64,000 nt of DNA from Daphnia carinata. Its lineage: Eukaryota; Arthropoda; Branchiopoda; Diplostraca; Daphniidae. The notes below the pieces were generated by a model that saw only the letters and a list, made by a program, of their open reading frames with translations, was not told the origin of the DNA and did no database searches. The first letter of the stretch is position 1. Each line of letters opens with the position of its first letter. A program made the translations under genes and the position numbers. The DNA is taken from NCBI RefSeq assembly GCF_022539665.2, contig NC_081331.1:9951534-10015533 (forward strand), written 5' to 3'. Shown here one piece after another: positions 61,451-64,000 of the stretch.

Positions 61451-61690
61451 TCAGAAGTATACTCGATGTCTTGCTTCGATTAGCTCTCGGCAGAAACTAC
61501 ATTTTTTTATTTTTTGGTCACAATTTTCACAGTGAAAGGGCGACAGGGCGACTAAAGTTGACACCAATTGGTCTAGACAAATCGAGCAGGTGCGAGTATC
61601 CGGCGATTGGGAGTCTGCTGAAGGTGTCAGAAGCAAGACAGATTTCATCTGTGTTTGCCCGCCTAGAAAGGACGGACAGAGTGCGTTCAT
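61451..61690 (-). CDS. Terminal exon with a degenerate RING finger (partial gene)
   Basis: An open segment ends at a stop at 61451 and begins just after a good acceptor (GTGCCCTGCAG). Its first codon can be ATG at 61690, so it is either a last exon or an independent short gene of 79 aa. The C-terminal half has the layout of a RING-HC finger: TCSIC, then FHCENC, then KCSFC, ending ELIEARHRVYF, which resembles RING ends such as those of IAP or mindbomb-type E3 ligases. The third zinc ligand, normally in a PCGH motif, is missing; the sequence there reads LSPFHC. It may not fold as a normal zinc-binding RING. Upstream exons were not resolved; candidates lie at 61.83-62.0 and 62.5-62.63 kb on the same strand. 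Confidence 0.55.
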   Translation of the reverse strand: MNALCPSFLGGQTQMKSVLLLTPSADSQSPDTRTCSICLDQLVSTLVALSPFHCENCDQKIKKCSFCRELIEARHRVYF

Positions 61691-61831
61691 CTGCAGGGCA
61701 CGGTAACAGGAAGAAGATATATTTTGTTTTGTTTTGTTTTTTTGTTTTTTTTTCTTTCAATTTTCAAGTCAAAGATTAGTCAAACAATCCAAAGCCCTAT
61801 TACCACATGATCAAGGCTGTGAGTCTAATCT

Positions 61832-62000
61832 TTAAGTAGCTGCCCAAAACTTGTTGCCCCAGCAGCAGCAGCAGAAGCTGTAGCCTGCACAGTTAGTTGT
61901 CGAGCAGCAGCAAGTTGCAGTGCAACACTCAATGCTGGCTTCTTTTTTTTTTTTGTTTTTGGTGTGTTGTCGGATAAAACCAAAGTCAAGGAAAACTATA
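61832..62000 (-). other. CAG-repeat exon candidate, open in two frames
   Basis: On the minus strand one frame reads SVALQLAAARQLTVQATA and ends GQLLKD-stop. Another reads cysteine-rich (SIECCTATCCC, SFCCCCWGNKFWAAT-stop). Both end within about 10 nt of each other. A CTATAG acceptor-like site lies at the upstream end, but the pyrimidine tract is poor. CAG/CTG repetition explains much of the openness. Confidence 0.3.
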
Positions 62001-62497
62001 GATGACGGAGTCCTCTAGTAGGATTCAAAGGAACAAGGAAAACCCGAATTCCGCATGCTAGATGGCTTTCGTTTCGTTACGTACAGTACACCCATTTATG
62101 TCGCAGGCGCCTGTTTGGAAACGAAAACATACCAGTCGTTGTGTAATCTTTTGACCGACTCTCACCTTTGTTTCTTAATAGGGGAAAGAAAATCTCGTGA
62201 AGCTTTCGGGCAAGAGTCATCGACCGAGGAAGTGCACTCTCTCTTAAAGTACCTCTTTCGTGGTTCGAAACAAGAAAAAAAAAACGAATGATGCAATTTT
62301 CCTTATTCTTTCCTTACAGTCAAAAACAAATACTCTATGATGTTGCCTTAGTGCTTGTACATAAATGAAGCGAATAAAATAAATAAGTGCAACGTCTTTT
62401 ATTTGAGAGTTTTAAAGTAAAGAGCAAATACCCCATTTTTAAATTCCATTACAAATGAATCAATACGATACTACTGTACTCAATCACTAAATGTCGC

Positions 62498-62626
62498 CTA
62501 GTAAAACGAAAAGGCTTTAAAGCAGCAATTTTTTTGCCTTATATGAAATGTGTATTGAAAGGGTAGGGCTTTGACGGAAGGCTTCCCTTCAATGGAATAA
62601 ATTACGCTCACGTTGGGTTCGGTCAT
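62498..62626 (-). CDS. Candidate small ORF or first exon behind a TATA box (42 codons)
   Basis: ATG at 62626 opens a 42-codon frame beginning MTEPNVSVIYSIEGKPSVKA and stopping at 62498. A TATAAAAAG box lies 57 nt upstream on the same strand. The first 22 codons are balanced in composition; after that the frame becomes AT-rich, suggesting the true exon may end inside it. I do not recognise the peptide. It could be the first exon of the minus-strand gene that ends with the RING-like exon. Confidence 0.35.
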   Translation of the reverse strand: MTEPNVSVIYSIEGKPSVKALPFQYTFHIRQKNCCFKAFSFY

Positions 62627-62682
62627 TCCCTCCTGAGGGTCAATGTCGAGGCTTGAGAGGCAACGCTGCCCTTGGTCGCCCG

Positions 62683-62691
62683 CTTTTTATA
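62683..62691 (-). promoter_or_regulatory. TATA-like box on the minus strand
   Basis: Reads TATAAAAAG on the minus strand in otherwise GC-richer DNA. The next ATG downstream is at 62626. It suggests a minus-strand promoter divergent from the DOT1-type gene at 63019. Confidence 0.45.
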
Positions 62692-63018
62692 CTCTGTCTG
62701 TAAACCTATCGTGTAAAAGATGGCGCTGTTGTAACGCTTACCGTATCATCCTTTGAGTTTTTCTGTGAGATGTGGTTGTTTTGATCGGAAATGTTGTCTT
62801 GAAATAGACAAGATTAAGTAAAATTACAACATAACTAGCGATTCGGGGGATCTGTTAGATCCCAGCCAGTCTGGAACCTCACAATTGGCCTAAATTTTCA
62901 AAATCAAATCTGCCCGGGAGGATTTTTGTTTATACAAACGTTGGAGCGATCCTTTTTTACCTTGCTTGTTTGTGAAAAGAGTTATACAGACTCGATTGCT
63001 TAACTGAAGAATTACATT

Positions 63019-64000
63019 ATGGTCATGGCATTGGAATTAAGATTACATAGCCCTGCTGGTACAGAGCCCAATATCTACAAGTGGCCATTAACTTCTGGAC
63101 GTGGAGCTGTAAGTTGTAACTGGTTTCATTATTGTTTCTTATGATTTCTGTTGTTTAACTCAACCTATCACTTAATAGTATAACAATAAATATTCTAGTT
63201 TTAGTTCTTCAAATAGTATTTCTTTTCAACTTATATATTTATATTATCTTCGTTTACAGGACAAAATTGATGGTGCTATAGAGCTAGTGGAAACGATACG
63301 GTAAAATTTGTTATAATAACATTGCTTATCTATGTTCTGTTCTTCATGTAAATTCTCTCAAACAAGTTTTTCATATGGGGATACTAAAAGCATTTGCTGT
63401 GTAGTGGAATTCACAAAATCCCTCACAAATTTATCCTTTCATTTTTATGTTATCCATAATTATGTGATAATGTAAGGTACAAGCAAAATATTGAAACACA
63501 TTTGCAGCATTTTTGTTAAGGGTTACTGGGCAATTTTTTCAAATTCACTTGCATGCACCAAATTTTAGTTTTGCTGATGCTGTGTTTGTTTGTTCTTAAT
63601 GTTTGCATTATAAACGTGCAGATTGGTGTGCGAGGATTTCCCCGAAATGGCCATGGAGAATAACATCCTTAATAGTTACGATACAAAAAGGTATCTTCCT
63701 TAAACTTTAATCCGCTTCGTAAAAATTCAGTCGTGTATATGAACCTTATAGTTATGAGAGTATGAAGAGCTTGGTGGACACGTACAACAGGGGTATCGAC
63801 GCCATCCTCCAAATGGTAATTCATCGTTCTTCTTTCTCATAACAATTATATTTCCACTAGTAGTGTAGAATGCGGAAATAACATTTTAACTATGAGTGTC
63901 GTGCGCAAGAAAAATTAAGCGTAGTTTGGCCTTATTTATGTACAAATAAATAATCTCTTAGTCTTGTACAGGACGACGATCTTGAATTTTACTCGTTAAA
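63019..64000 (+). CDS. DOT1L: DOT1-type histone H3K79 methyltransferase, 5' end (partial)
   Basis: Exons 63019-63108, 63260-63300, 63622-63690, 63752-63815 and 63972 to the window end. The N-terminus LELRLHSPAGTEPNIYKWPL, followed by IELVETIR, VCEDFPE and AMENNILNSYDTKSYESM, then YNRGIDAI, follows the N-terminal helical region of animal DOT1L block by block. In DOT1L this region precedes the SAM-binding DOT1 domain, which lies beyond the window. Compared with the usual family sequence, two residues are missing after FPE. The fifth exon starts DDDLEFYS, where other family members continue with HQLWKG, so it may be an insertion, an alternative exon or a diverged paralogue. A second in-frame ATG at 63025 is possible as start. 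The enzyme methylates H3 lysine 79 in transcribed chromatin. Confidence 0.78.

Larger units (their letters stand above)
61700..63018. other. Unresolved region with exon candidates on the minus strand
   Basis: Three minus-strand pieces look coding-like: about 61832-62000 (CAG-rich, open in two frames), about 62165-62290 ending at a GTGAGA donor, and 62498-62626 behind a TATA box. I could not join them in one consistent frame. The plus-strand open frame at 62055-62291 has no domain and is not called. Confidence 0.35.

Noticed and set aside
1-64000. CRISPR arrays, bacterial operons, viral or retroelement polymerase genes
   Set aside because: No regularly spaced repeats of CRISPR type were seen, and no open frame showed reverse transcriptase, integrase, transposase or capsid motifs.

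Overview
The window looks like nuclear DNA of a branchiopod crustacean, most likely a Daphnia species. This is inferred from gene content and style, not from a database match. The multi-exon genes have canonical GT-AG introns, mostly about 60-120 nt. There is a cluster of cuticle-type chitin-binding genes (CPAP1), and intergenic DNA is full of homopolymer and purine tracts. There is no bacterial gene organisation, no rRNA gene and no CRISPR array.

Layout. 2.08-3.55 kb (+): a glutamine-rich secreted protein of 350 aa whose signal peptide is completed by a 28-nt first coding exon. 5.5-20.4 kb: three single-domain chitin-binding (CBM14, CPAP1-type) genes, one on + (6628-7612) and two on - (12634-10608 and about 20380-18422). 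They share the same splice phases and a 136-nt exon. A broken tandem duplicate (7816-8440) retains only the flanks of the first. About 20.7-49.3 kb is a 29-kb stretch without any gene I can recognise. It holds homopolymers, a tRNA-derived SINE (about 40.06-40.37 kb), two more tRNA-like fragments and a pair of perfect hairpins with identical loops.

49.3-64 kb is gene-dense. It contains a small secreted protein (-, 49.8-49.3 kb), then a complete 14-exon, 1430-aa YTHDC2/Bgcn-type DExH RNA helicase (-, 55263-50056) that has no YTH domain. Next come acid ceramidase (+, 56385-58105, 7 exons, 414 aa), a secreted EndoU-type endoribonuclease (+, 58621-59791, 5 exons, 299 aa) and a RING-like terminal exon with nearby exon candidates (-, 62.7-61.45 kb). 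The last feature is the 5' end of a DOT1-type H3K79 methyltransferase (+, from 63019, cut by the window edge).

The CPAP1 genes plausibly act together in cuticle or apical matrix assembly. The genes at the right end have unrelated roles: germline RNA control, sphingolipid breakdown, secreted ribonuclease and chromatin. Exon junctions were placed by hand from splice consensus and reading-frame continuity, and frame arithmetic closes for every complete model given. The most unusual items are the CPAP1 duplication relic, the YTH-less helicase with intact catalytic motifs, the three cysteine modules in the middle CPAP1 protein, the twin hairpins, and a secreted protein with a vasopressin-like CxFxNC ring.
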